DNA of 64,000 nucleotides from Alistipes sp. (GTDB lineage Bacteria; Bacteroidota; Bacteroidia; Bacteroidales; Rikenellaceae), in the NCBI GenBank assembly GCA_017531305.1, contig JAFXLG010000032.1, positions 1-64,000 of the forward strand, given 5' to 3'. Each line of letters opens with the position of its first letter. Positions within the stretch are counted from its first letter, which is position 1. This document shows positions 32,983 to 42,626 of this stretch, in pieces. Both the position numbers and the translations under genes were made by a program. The notes beneath the pieces are model-generated. The model saw only the letters and a list, made by a program, of their open reading frames with translations. It was not told the origin of the DNA and made no database searches.

Positions 32983-34071
32983 ATGAAACCATTTACAAAA
33001 AAGTTAGTCCTTGAGAACGGCTCTGAGTTCCTCGGCTATGGCTATGGAGCCAATGTTGAGCGAGTGTGTGAGATCGTTTTCAACACTTCGGTGGTAGGAT
33101 ATCAGGAGATTCTATCTGATCCTTCGTGTGTAGATCAGATTGTGGTGATGGCCTATCCGCTGATTGGTAACTACGGTATTACCGATGAGGATTTCGAGTC
33201 GAAGGTACCTCAGATCGGAGGTATGGTAGTCAGAGAGTGTAACGAGAATCCAAGTAACTTCCGTTATACCAAGACTTTCTCTGAGACATTGGAGGAGTCT
33301 GGTATCCCATGTATCGCAGGTGTGGATACTCGCCAGATCGTGCGTATTATCCGTGATGAGGGTTCACAGCGTGCTGCTATCGTTAATATCGATACTACTT
33401 TAGAGCAGGCTTTGGAGATGATCAAGAATACCCCACTGCCTGAGAATCAGGTTAAGAAGGTGAGCTGCCGTAAGCGTTGGTTCTCTCGTACACCTAACCA
33501 CAAGTATGATATCGTTGCGGTTGATTGTGGTATCAAGACTTCTATCATCAGCCAATTTACCAAGCGTGGTTGCAACGTGACAATCGTGCCTTATAATACC
33601 ACGTTGGACGAGATCAAGGCTTTCAATCCAGACGGTATCTTCATCTCTGATGGTCCGGGTAGCCCTGAGCAGTTGCCTGAGGTTGTGGAGTTGATTCGTA
33701 ATATAGATGGCAAAATTCCACTCTTTGGTATATCGCTCGGTATGGAGCTTATCGCTTTGGCATACGGTGCTAAGGTAAAGAAGATGAAGTGTGGTCATCA
33801 TGGTGGCTCGGCTGTGCGTGATTTGACATCGGGCAGAATAGATATGACCTCTCAGGGGCACAGCTATGTAGTCGATGCAGAGTCAATCCGCCCTACTCGC
33901 CTTAGCGTAACACATAAGAATGTTTTGGATGATACGATTGAGGGTGTAGAGTGTGTTGCCGACAGAATGTATGGCGTGCAGTTTCACCCAGAGAGCGCAC
34001 CGGGTCCACAGGACAGCACATATCTTTTCGATAAATTTATTAAATTGATGGAGGAGTATCAAAATGCCTAG
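32983..34071 (+). CDS. carA: Carbamoyl phosphate synthase small subunit, glutaminase nucleophile Cys replaced
   Basis: A 362-residue protein with the CarA N-terminal domain ([26 protein letters not shown]) and a class I glutamine amidotransferase domain. In active CarA the nucleophile elbow reads GICLGHQ; here it is GISLGME, with Ser251 at the Cys position and Met254-Glu255 in place of His-Gln. His335 and Glu337 ([12 protein letters not shown]) of the triad remain. By analogy with vertebrate CPS I and with Cys-to-Ser mutants of the E. coli enzyme, glutamine use should be lost and free ammonia would be the nitrogen donor. It overlaps carB by 8 bases. The TCG serine codon is plain in the sequence, so this is not a translation slip of mine. 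Confidence 0.9.
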   Translation: MKPFTKKLVLENGSEFLGYGYGANVERVCEIVFNTSVVGYQEILSDPSCVDQIVVMAYPLIGNYGITDEDFESKVPQIGGMVVRECNENPSNFRYTKTFSETLEESGIPCIAGVDTRQIVRIIRDEGSQRAAIVNIDTTLEQALEMIKNTPLPENQVKKVSCRKRWFSRTPNHKYDIVAVDCGIKTSIISQFTKRGCNVTIVPYNTTLDEIKAFNPDGIFISDGPGSPEQLPEVVELIRNIDGKIPLFGISLGMELIALAYGAKVKKMKCGHHGGSAVRDLTSGRIDMTSQGHSYVVDAESIRPTRLSVTHKNVLDDTIEGVECVADRMYGVQFHPESAPGPQDSTYLFDKFIKLMEEYQNA

Positions 34072-37000
34072 AAGAACAGATATTAAGAAAGTGATGGTGA
34101 TCGGCTCAGGTCCGATTGTCATTGGTCAGGCAGCTGAGTTCGACTATGCTGGAACACAGGCTTGTTTGGCATTGAAGGAGGAGGGTTATGAGGTTATCCT
34201 CGTGAACTCTAACCCTGCAACTATTATGACCGATACCAATATCGCCGATAAGGTGTATATGGAGCCACTTACCTTGGAGTATGTGGCTAAGATCGTACGG
34301 TATGAGCGTCCCGATGCCATAGTTCCAGGCTTGGGTGGTCAGACTGGTCTTAACTTGGCGGTGCAGCTTGCCAAGAAGGGTATTTTGGAGGAGTGTCATG
34401 TAGAGATCTTGGGTACTTCGTTTACAAGTATCGAGGAGGCAGAGGATCGTGAGCTCTTTAAGGATTTGTGTTTGCGTATTGGTGAGCCTGTGTTGCCTTC
34501 TTTGGTTGTAAATACAATGGAAGATGGTGTGAAGGCTGCCGAGCAGATCGGTTATCCTGTTGTTTTGCGTCCTGCCTTTACTTTGGGTGGTACAGGTGGT
34601 GGTTTCGCCGACAATGAGGAGGAGTTGCGTGAGATTATGCGTAACGCTTTGATCCTTTCGCCTGTTCATCAGGTTTTGGTCGAGAAGAGCATCAAGGGCT
34701 ATAAGGAGATCGAGTTTGAGGTGATGCGCGATAAGAACGATACCGCTATCGCTATCTGTAGCATGGAGAATATCGACCCTGTGGGAATCCATACAGGTGA
34801 TAGTATGGTTGTTGCTCCTGCTCAGACTCTGACCGATAAGGAGTATCAGTTGTTGCGTAACAGCGCACTCAAGATTATCCGCGCCCTGAAGATTGAGGGA
34901 GGTTGTAACGTGCAGTTTGCGTTGGATCCGCTTTCGTTCAAGTATTATATCATCGAGGTTAATCCTCGTGTATCTCGTTCTTCGGCTTTGGCATCTAAGG
35001 CGAGTGGTTTCCCTATCGCACGTGTTACCGCTAAGATCGCCATCGGTCTTACTTTGGACGAGATTATGATCGCAGATCGTCCAGCATGCTTCGAGCCAGC
35101 GTTGGATTACGTTGTGTTGAAGGTTGCCCGCTTCCCATTCGATAAGTTTAGCGATGCTTCGAATGAGTTGGGTACTCAGATGAAGGCTACTGGCGAGGTG
35201 ATGAGTATCGGTCGTACTTTGGAGGAGGGCTTGTTGAAGGCTATCCGCTCGTTGGAGACTGGCGTATGCCACATCTACCACAAGAAGTTTGATGATTGGA
35301 CTACTGCTCAGATGTTGGAGTATATCCGCAAGGGTACCGATGATCGTATCTATGCCATCGCTCAGTTGATTCGTCAGGGTGTCGATCTTCTGATTATCTA
35401 TAACCACACTAAGATTGATATGTTGTTCTTGGAGAAGTTCAAGAATATCATCGAGATGGAGAAGCTGGTTAAGTCTAACGTGGGCGATATCGCCACCTTG
35501 AAGGAGGCTAAGCGTATGGGCTTCAGCGATAAGTATATCGGTCAGCTTTGGGGTAAGAGCGAGGCTGAGATGTACTATCTGCGTAAGGCAGAGGGTATCT
35601 TCCCTGTATATAAAATTATCGATTCTTGTGCAGGTGAGATCGACACCTACGTTCCTTACTTCTACTCTACTTATGAGGTGGAGAACGAGTCTAAACGTAG
35701 CGATCGTAAGAAGATCTTGGTTCTCGGATCAGGTCCTATCCGTATCGGTCAGGGTGTGGAGTTCGACTACTCGACAGTACACGCCATCTGGACTATTAAG
35801 GAGGCAGGCTACGAGGCTATCATCATAAACAATAACCCAGAGACCGTATCTACCGACTACACCATCAGCGATAAGCTCTACTTTGAGCCATTGACCGTGG
35901 AGGATGTGATGAATGTCGTAGAGTTGGAGAATCCAGAGGGTATCGTTGTATCATTGGGTGGTCAGACCGCTATCAATCTGGCTGAGCCATTGGCTGATTT
36001 GGGCGTTAAGATCATTGGTACAGGTATCGAGGCGATCAATAATGCCGAGGATCGTAAGTGCTTCGAGCGCATTATGAATGAGGTGGGTATCCCTCAGCCA
36101 GATGCTCAGGCCGTGACCGATATCGAGGCAGGTGTTGCAGCGGCAGAGCGTATCGGTTATCCTGTTTTGGTACGTCCAAGCTTCGTGTTGGGAGGTCGCG
36201 CTATGCAGATCGTAGGTAACGAGGAGGCTTTGCGCCACTACTTGCGTTCGGCTGTGGAGATTAACGAGAAGTCACCTGTTTGGTCGATAAGTATATCATC
36301 GGTAAGGAGTTGGAGGTTGATGCCATCTGTGACGGTAAGGATGTATTCATCCCAGGTATCATGGAGCATGTAGAGCGTACGGGTGTGCACTCAGGTGATA
36401 GTATCAGCGTCTACCCTACTTTTAGCGTGAGCCAGCAGGTGAAGGATACCATCATCGACTACACTAAGCAGTTGGGTATGGCAATCGGTATCATCGGTCT
36501 GTTCAATATCCAGTTTATCGTAGATGAGAATGATAAGGTATTCGTTATCGAGGTTAACCCACGTTCTTCACGTACCGTACCATTCCTCTCTAAGTCAACA
36601 GGTATCCCTATGGCTAAGATCGCCACTATGGTTATCCTCGGTCATTCGCTTCGCGAGCAGGGTATTACAGAGATGTACGGCAAGGAGAGCAGCCGCTGGT
36701 TTGTTAAGTCTCCAGCCTTCTCATTTGCCAAGATCCGTGGTTTGGATTCATATCTTTCGCCAGAGATGAAGTCAACAGGTGAGGCTATCGGATATGACAA
36801 GAGTTTGAATCGTTCATTGTATAAGTCATTGCGCTCTTCGGGTGTCGCTGTAGCAAACTACGGTACTATCTTCGTAACCTTGTCTGATGCCGATAAGGAG
36901 CGTGCTTTACCACTTATCAAGCGTTTCTACGATCTCGGTTTCAATATCGAAGCTACCAAGGGTACTTGCGAGTTCCTTCGTAGCCATGGCGTGCGTACCC

Positions 37001-37245
37001 GTTACTTGCGCAAGTTGAGTGAGGGCAGCACCGAGATCTACGATGAGTTGCGTAAGGGTCACGTTACTTATGTTATCAATACTATTGACGTAAATCAGCA
37101 CAGTAACCGCCGTGATGGCTATGACATCCGCCGTGCAGCAGCAGAGAATAATGTAACGCTCTTTACTGCATTGGAGACTGTGAGCGTATTGCTCAATGTA
37201 TTGGAGGAGATTACTTTGGGAGTATCTACTATTGATGCTAAGTAA
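34064..37245 (+). CDS. carB: Carbamoyl phosphate synthase large subunit (one frameshift in this sequence)
   Basis: Two frames (34064 to about 36281, and from there to 37245) give one CarB of about 1060 residues, the usual length. Both ATP-grasp halves are there: first ([30 protein letters not shown]) and second ([30 protein letters not shown]), followed by the MGS-like allosteric domain with the closing 95 or so residues. At 36279-36281 the run CCTGTTTGG needs one more T to give PVLVDKY; adding it restores frame exactly. Because carbamoyl phosphate is needed for both pyrimidines and arginine, a sequencing error or a very recent mutation is more likely than an old pseudogene. It makes carbamoyl phosphate from bicarbonate, ATP and ammonia. 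Confidence 0.9.
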
Positions 37246-37247
37246 TT

Positions 37248-37988
37248 ATGTATAAGAAGGATATTTATAAAGTCATTTCTAACCTTCCGCTGACCAAAGA
37301 TGTCTATCGTATGGTTTTGGAGGGAGATACTAAGTGGATTACACGCCCCGGACAGTTCGTTAATATCGAACTGGAGGGGTTGTATCTGCGCCGCCCTATC
37401 TCTATCTCGGATTGGGATGAGCGTACCATCACTATTATATATAAGGTGGTAGGTCGTGGTACCTCTCTGATGTCCAAGATGGCAGAGGGTGTGAAGCTCG
37501 ATCTGCTTACGGGTCTGGGTAATGGCTTTGATACAAGTGTAGAATCTGAGCGTCCGTTGCTTGTCGGCGGTGGCGTGGGAGTTCCTCCACTCTATCGCTT
37601 GGCTAAGGATCTTTTGGCTCAGGGTAAGAAGGTTTCGGTTGTGTTGGGCTTCAATACCTCGTCAGAGATCTTCTATGCCGATGAGTTTAAGGCTTTGGGT
37701 GTAGATCTCCATATCTCTACAGTGGATGGCTCCCGAGGCGTGAAGGGTTTTGTTACCGATGCTATCCGCGAGGCGGCTATCGAGTTCGATTACTTCTATT
37801 CATGCGGTCCACTCCCTATGCTCAAGGCTTTGTGCGGTTGTTGCGAAGTGTCGGGCGAGCTTTCGTTCGAGGAGCGCATGGGTTGCGGCTTTGGAGCTTG
37901 TATGGGTTGCAGTTGTAAGACATTGGCAGGTAATAAGCGCATCTGTAAGGATGGTCCTGTGATGAAACGAGAAGAGATAATTTGGTAA
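37248..37988 (+). CDS. pyrK: Dihydroorotate dehydrogenase electron-transfer subunit
   Basis: A 246-residue flavoprotein of the ferredoxin-reductase type. The FAD-binding barrel has RRPISISD (about 44-51), the nucleotide-binding domain starts LLVGGGVGVPPLYRLA, and the C-terminus carries the 2Fe-2S ligands CGFGACMGCSCK and a later Cys before KDGPV. It passes electrons from the PyrD flavin to NAD+. It starts 2 bases after carB and is followed by pyrD after 12 bases, the usual class 1B arrangement. Confidence 0.95.
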   Translation: MYKKDIYKVISNLPLTKDVYRMVLEGDTKWITRPGQFVNIELEGLYLRRPISISDWDERTITIIYKVVGRGTSLMSKMAEGVKLDLLTGLGNGFDTSVESERPLLVGGGVGVPPLYRLAKDLLAQGKKVSVVLGFNTSSEIFYADEFKALGVDLHISTVDGSRGVKGFVTDAIREAAIEFDYFYSCGPLPMLKALCGCCEVSGELSFEERMGCGFGACMGCSCKTLAGNKRICKDGPVMKREEIIW

Positions 37989-38000
37989 CTAAGGCAGAGT

Positions 38001-38921
38001 ATGGCAAAGAATTTTGATCTTTCGGTTGAGTTGTGTGGCGTGAAGCTCGACAACCCTATCATTCCAGCAAGCGGCACGTTTGGTTTCGGTCGCGAGCATA
38101 ATGAGTTCTACGATATTAATATCCTCGGCTCGATCTCTGTTAAAGGTACTACCCGCGAGGCTCGTTTCGGCAATCCTACACCTCGTATCGCGGAGTGCCG
38201 TGCAGGTATGATCAACTCGGTGGGTTTGCAGAACCCTGGAGTGGATGCCGTTGTTGAGCATGAATTACCTGAGTTGCGTAAAATTTTCCGTAAGCCTATC
38301 GTAGCAAACATCAGCGGTTTCTCGATTGATGAGTATGCCGAGTGTTGTGAGAAAATCGACAAACAGGAGCAGGTGGCAATCATCGAGGTGAATGTTTCAT
38401 GCCCTAATGTACATAACGGTGGTATGAGCTTCGGTACCGATCCTAAGATGGCAGCTGAGGTTACTCGTGCCGTGAAGGCAGTCACTACCAAGCCTGTCTT
38501 CATCAAGCTGAGTCCCAATGTTACCGATATCGTGGCTATCGCTAAGGCTTGTGAAGAGGCTGGTGCAGATGGTATCTGCTTGATTAATACCCTTTTGGGT
38601 ATGTGTATTGATACCCTACGCCGTAAGCCTGTTATCGCCAATAAGATGGGCGGATTCTCGGGTCCAGCGGTGTTTCCTGTTGCGGTACGCATGGTTTATC
38701 AGGTCTCTAAGGCTTGTTCTGTGCCTGTGATGGGTTGTGGTGGCGTTGAATCGGCATCGGATGTTATTGAGATGATGATGGCTGGTGCTACTGCGGTGCA
38801 GGTAGGTGCTGCTAATCTCAAGGATCCATACGCTTGTAAGCGCATCATCGAGGATTTGCCTCAAGAGATGGAGCGATTGGGTATTGAGCGTCTGAGTGAT
38901 ATTATCGGCGTAGTAGAGTAA
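38001..38921 (+). CDS. pyrD: Dihydroorotate dehydrogenase (class 1B catalytic subunit)
   Basis: A 306-residue FMN enzyme that oxidises dihydroorotate to orotate in the cytoplasm together with PyrK. LDNPIIPASGTFGFG opens the barrel, VNVSCPN holds the catalytic Cys typical of class 1 enzymes, and VMGCGGVESASDVIEMMMAG is the phosphate-binding region for FMN. Length and the pyrK neighbour mark it as the NAD-dependent 1B type, suited to anaerobic life. Confidence 0.96.
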   Translation: MAKNFDLSVELCGVKLDNPIIPASGTFGFGREHNEFYDINILGSISVKGTTREARFGNPTPRIAECRAGMINSVGLQNPGVDAVVEHELPELRKIFRKPIVANISGFSIDEYAECCEKIDKQEQVAIIEVNVSCPNVHNGGMSFGTDPKMAAEVTRAVKAVTTKPVFIKLSPNVTDIVAIAKACEEAGADGICLINTLLGMCIDTLRRKPVIANKMGGFSGPAVFPVAVRMVYQVSKACSVPVMGCGGVESASDVIEMMMAGATAVQVGAANLKDPYACKRIIEDLPQEMERLGIERLSDIIGVVE

Positions 38922-38940
38922 ATCTGTTTAATACCAAGCC

Positions 38941-39150
38941 ATGACGGATTATAAAGAGACAGTGAGGTATATATTGTACAAGGTGTCATTCTCTTGTTTT
39001 GTGATTCTATTCGAGGTTGGATATCACGTCATAGTTAAAGACACACGCCCCGTTACGTATTATCTGGGGCAAGCGATAATACTTTGTTTAGCACTCTTTG
39101 TGGCAGATTTGATTATGGTATGGTGGTCGAAACGTAAGCAGAAGAAATAG
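38941..39150 (+). CDS. Small two-helix membrane protein
   Basis: A 69-residue protein 19 bases after pyrD. It has two hydrophobic helices (about 12-31 and 41-60) and a basic tail (WWSKRKQKK), as in small integral membrane proteins with both ends in the cytoplasm. I know no family for it. It lies before the operon terminator at 39173, so it is probably transcribed with the pyr genes; whether the link is functional is not known. Confidence 0.6.
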   Translation: MTDYKETVRYILYKVSFSCFVILFEVGYHVIVKDTRPVTYYLGQAIILCLALFVADLIMVWWSKRKQKK

Positions 39151-39172
39151 TCTATACGTGAATAAAAGTTTT

Positions 39173-39216
39173 GGGGCTGTCGCAACTTATTTGTTGGACA
39201 GCCCCATTTGTTTTGC
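39173..39216 (+). terminator. Terminator of the pyrC-pyrD operon
   Basis: GGGGCTGTC (39173-39181) pairs with GACAGCCCC (39197-39205), with an inner CAAC/GTTG extension, then ATTTGTTTTG. It also lies past the end of the convergent LytTR gene (stop 39227). Confidence 0.78.
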
Positions 39217-39226
39217 CTTACTCTGC

Positions 39227-40165
39227 TTACTCCTCCTGTGCTGGAGTTGTGGTATTCTCTTCAGCCTGCTGGGGAGCGTTTGTAGGTATTGTCGAAGCGT
39301 TGAACATCTCGATCTTTTCAATCAGATTCTTGAAATAACTCTTCGATACAGGGATAGGCTTAATCTCGTTGTTGTTAAGAACAATGTAACGCGCCTTGCC
39401 ACCCTTTTTGATGTGGTTGATCTTCATCACATTTACCATATATGAACGATGACAACGCACCATGCTTGTGTCGGCTAAATTCTCCTCTATAGCCTTTGTG
39501 CGGCAACGTAACATGTAAGAAAGTAACTTGTCTTGATTCTCATAGTAGATCTTGACATAGTTGTCTTGGGACTCAATATAATATAAAGAGTCGGAATTAA
39601 TGGTAAGTTTTAGCGTACCATTGTAGTCATACAGGTTGACCAGCGATGGATATGTCTTCGCAGGACCGTTTGTGAGCGAAAGCTCGTATTGCAGCAGCTG
39701 TAACTCTTCGGTCTTGGATTTGTATGCAGCATATAATGTAAGTATGGTATAAGGCAAGGCAATAATTAGGATGATACATCCTACCGCCTTAACCATGATC
39801 TGCCCGAAACTATCTTCAAACGATGGGATGGCGATGACCGTAAAGAAGGTGTAGAAAAGTGAAATGATCACCACTTCGGCAACGATCCATAGGATATATA
39901 TGGGGAATGTAAATCTGATTTTACTCTCTAATCCCGACATCAACAATTTGCTGATAAACATAATTGCCAAGGCAACGATGTAAAAAGCCGATGTGAGTCC
40001 GAAGCCTTGCGATGTGTTGAGTGAGAACCATGCTGTATTAGAGAATGGGCTATACACCAACATGAATAATATAGAGAAAGTAAGTATGAACAAAACGGAA
40101 CCAACGAGGTAACGTTTGTCCAATAGAAACTTTGGAATTTCTCTGTTTTTATGTAAATTTGTCAT
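39227..40165 (-). CDS. Membrane-bound LytTR-family regulator
   Basis: A 312-residue protein with four predicted transmembrane helices in residues 20-150 and a LytTR DNA-binding domain at about 195-290 (LYYIESQDNYVKIYY, then MVRCHRSYMVNVMKINHI and the closing PIPVSKSYFKNLIEKI). The C-terminal ~20 residues are rich in Thr, Pro and Glu. There is no receiver domain, so any signal would be read by the membrane part itself. It is transcribed away from fabH across a shared upstream region of 222 bases, so lipid-linked control of the fab genes is a possible but unproven idea. Confidence 0.85.
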   Translation of the reverse strand: MTNLHKNREIPKFLLDKRYLVGSVLFILTFSILFMLVYSPFSNTAWFSLNTSQGFGLTSAFYIVALAIMFISKLLMSGLESKIRFTFPIYILWIVAEVVIISLFYTFFTVIAIPSFEDSFGQIMVKAVGCIILIIALPYTILTLYAAYKSKTEELQLLQYELSLTNGPAKTYPSLVNLYDYNGTLKLTINSDSLYYIESQDNYVKIYYENQDKLLSYMLRCRTKAIEENLADTSMVRCHRSYMVNVMKINHIKKGGKARYIVLNNNEIKPIPVSKSYFKNLIEKIEMFNASTIPTNAPQQAEENTTTPAQEE

Positions 40166-40276
40166 AGGAATTCAATTAAGCATCTGTGCAAATATCGTGA
40201 TTTTAGTTTAAAAAGCCTAACTTTTACCACAGATATTGCGTACTTTGTCACAAAAACAGGTTTTTTGTCCCACTTA

Positions 40277-40308
40277 TTGAGTAAAAGATTGGATATGGGA
40301 TATTTTTG
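40277..40308 (+). promoter_or_regulatory. Promoter of fabH-fabF-fabG
   Basis: TTG at 40277-40279 and TATTTTTG at 40301-40308 with a 21-base spacer; the fabH start is 79 bases further on. Confidence 0.6.
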
Positions 40309-40387
40309 CATCGGCTCTTTTGATGGGTCAGAAAAGTTGGCTGCCTAATAGGTTTGCTTAATTGAAAATTACCTAAAATTTATTACT

Positions 40388-41341
40388 ATGAAGATTATCG
40401 GAACCGGCAGGGCGCACCCTGTGAAGGAGGTTACGAATGCTATGCTTGAAAAGTTTCTTGATACCAGCGATGAGTGGATCAAGGAGAGAACTGGTATGTC
40501 CGTAAGAAAGGTTATCTCTGATGAAAAACTCGAAGACTTGGCTATCGAAGCATCTCGTCAGGCGATAGAGAACGCTGGACTAAAGGCTACGGATATTGAT
40601 TATATCATCTGCTCCAATGTGGTCAACGAATATGTGACTCCAGGTCTGAGTTGTATCATTCAGGGTGGAGTCGGAGCCAAGTGTGCATCGGTGGATGTCA
40701 ATGCGGCTTGTTCGGGCTTTATCTATGCGTTGGATATGGCAGATGATAGAATCAAAAGCGGCAAGGTAAAGAATATCCTTGTTGTTGCTGCCGAGGAACC
40801 TACCCGTATGGTGGATTGGACAGATCGAAGCACATGCGTATTGTTCGGAGATGGCGCAGGTGCTGTGGTTGTAACCGAAGGTGAGGGTTTGATCTGTTCT
40901 CGCCTGACTACCGTAAGCAAAACTGCGTGTTTGCACTATTTGCGTAAGTTGGAGCCTACCCCATATATTACCAAAGAGGAGATCGCAGGTCCTATGTATA
41001 TGAATGGACGTGAGGTGTTCAAGACTGCCGTATTGTCATCGGTAAAGGATATTACTTCGCTCCTTAAGGAGGCTGGTTTGCAACCTTCAGATCTAAAATA
41101 CTATGTCTTGCATCAGGCTAATATGCGTATTATCGAGGCGGTAGCTAATTACCTCAAACTCGATTTGTCGTACTTCCCAACCAACGTGGAGCGTTGCGGA
41201 AATACCTCTTCGGCAAGTATTGCGTTGCTTTTGGATGAATTGCACAAAGATGGTAAGCTGCAGCGTGGCGATAAAATATTGATGAGTGCCTTCGGTGCTG
41301 GTTTTACTACTGGAGCATGTATTTTTGAGTGGACTAAATAA
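40388..41341 (+). CDS. fabH: 3-oxoacyl-ACP synthase III (KAS III)
   Basis: A 317-residue condensing enzyme that starts fatty-acid chains from acyl-CoA and malonyl-ACP. DTSDEWIKERTGM (26-38) is the family opening; the triad is Cys in NAACSGF (about 105-111), His in YVLHQANMRI and Asn in CGNTSSASI. The end GAGFTTGACIFEW is also typical. Length matches. First gene of a three-gene fab cluster; the primer acyl group (straight or branched) cannot be read from the sequence. Confidence 0.93.
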   Translation: MKIIGTGRAHPVKEVTNAMLEKFLDTSDEWIKERTGMSVRKVISDEKLEDLAIEASRQAIENAGLKATDIDYIICSNVVNEYVTPGLSCIIQGGVGAKCASVDVNAACSGFIYALDMADDRIKSGKVKNILVVAAEEPTRMVDWTDRSTCVLFGDGAGAVVVTEGEGLICSRLTTVSKTACLHYLRKLEPTPYITKEEIAGPMYMNGREVFKTAVLSSVKDITSLLKEAGLQPSDLKYYVLHQANMRIIEAVANYLKLDLSYFPTNVERCGNTSSASIALLLDELHKDGKLQRGDKILMSAFGAGFTTGACIFEWTK

Positions 41342-41353
41342 TAAGGGATTTAT

Positions 41354-42610
41354 ATGGAACAAAGAGTTGTAATTACAGGAGTAGGTGTTATCTCACCTGT
41401 GGGTAATAATATATCAGAGTTTTGGGATAATCTTGTTGCGGGACATTGCGGTATAGAAAAGATCCGCGGTTTCGAGGATTGGGAACTTCCTATTCATGTT
41501 GCAGGTCAAGTGAAGGATTTTAAGCCTGAGGAGTGTGGCTTGGAGCGTAATGATGTTCGCCGTAACGATATCTACTGCCAGTATGCTTTGGCGGCAGCTT
41601 ATCAGGCTATGCAGGATAGCGGTTTGGTGAGTGGTGAAAATATCGCCCCTGAGCGTTTGGGAACATACATTGGATCGGGTATTGGTGGTATGAATACCTT
41701 TGTCGATGAGACTCAGAAACTGTATAACGAGGGTGTTCGCCGTGTCTCTCCGTTGTTTGTGCCTATGATGATCGGTAATATAGCGGCAGGAAATGTGGCA
41801 ATCAAATATAATGCTCAGGGCGTATGTTTGCCTGTAGTTACAGCTTGTGCTACTGGTACTCATGCTGCGGGTGAGGCGTATAGAGCTATCAAACATGGCT
41901 ATGCCGATGCTATTATCACAGGCGGTGCCGAGGCATCTATCCATCCTTTGTCTATCGGTGGATTTGCTAATAGCAAGGCTCTGACTCGCGTGGAGGATCC
42001 TAAGGCAGCGTCTATCCCATTTAATGTCAACCGTCAGGGTTTTGTTATGGGTGAGGGTGCTGGTGTCTTGATTTTTGAGTCGTTGGAGAATGCTCAGAAG
42101 CGAGGTGCTAAGATCTATGCTGAGGTTGTAGGCTATGGTAACAGTTGTGATGCACACCATGTGACTGCACCAAGTCCCGATGGCGTGCCTGCATCACGCG
42201 CTATCAAACAATCTTTGGATGAGGCAAAGTTTGATTCAGAGAAGGATCTACTCTATATCAACGCTCATGGTACAAGTACACCTCTGAACGACAAGTCGGA
42301 GACTGTGGCTATTAAGCTCGCTTTGGGTGAAGAGGCGGCACGTAAGGCTATGATCAGTTCATCGAAGTCTATGACAGGTCATATGTTGGGCGCAACGGGA
42401 GCTGTGGAGTTGATTATCGCCGCTTTGACCTTGAAGAATGGTGTTGTCACCCCTACTATTGGTCTTAACGATCCAGATCCCGATTGTGATTTGGATTATA
42501 CACCAAACGTAGCGCGTAAGGCTGACGTTACGATTGCCATCTCCAACTCTCTCGGCTTTGGCGGTCATAATAGTTGCGTAGCGTTGAGAAAATGGGAAAA
42601 CAAGGAATAA
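41354..42610 (+). CDS. fabF: 3-oxoacyl-ACP synthase II (KAS II)
   Basis: A 418-residue elongating condensing enzyme. It opens RVVITGVGVISPVGNNISEF and has the nucleophile Cys in VTACATGTHAAGEAY (about 161-175), the first His in INAHGTSTPLND and the second in SSKSMTGHMLGATGAVE; SLGFGGHNSCVAL is near the end. It extends acyl-ACP with malonyl-ACP. It lies 12 bases after fabH. An acpP gene, which often sits beside fabF, is missing here. Confidence 0.95.
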   Translation: MEQRVVITGVGVISPVGNNISEFWDNLVAGHCGIEKIRGFEDWELPIHVAGQVKDFKPEECGLERNDVRRNDIYCQYALAAAYQAMQDSGLVSGENIAPERLGTYIGSGIGGMNTFVDETQKLYNEGVRRVSPLFVPMMIGNIAAGNVAIKYNAQGVCLPVVTACATGTHAAGEAYRAIKHGYADAIITGGAEASIHPLSIGGFANSKALTRVEDPKAASIPFNVNRQGFVMGEGAGVLIFESLENAQKRGAKIYAEVVGYGNSCDAHHVTAPSPDGVPASRAIKQSLDEAKFDSEKDLLYINAHGTSTPLNDKSETVAIKLALGEEAARKAMISSSKSMTGHMLGATGAVELIIAALTLKNGVVTPTIGLNDPDPDCDLDYTPNVARKADVTIAISNSLGFGGHNSCVALRKWENKE

Positions 42611-42626
42611 ATAAATTATAAGGGAA

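Noticed and set aside
34106..35407. 433-aa open frame antisense to carB
   Set aside because: It is a mirror of codon use in carB; the protein shows no domain, signal or membrane pattern.
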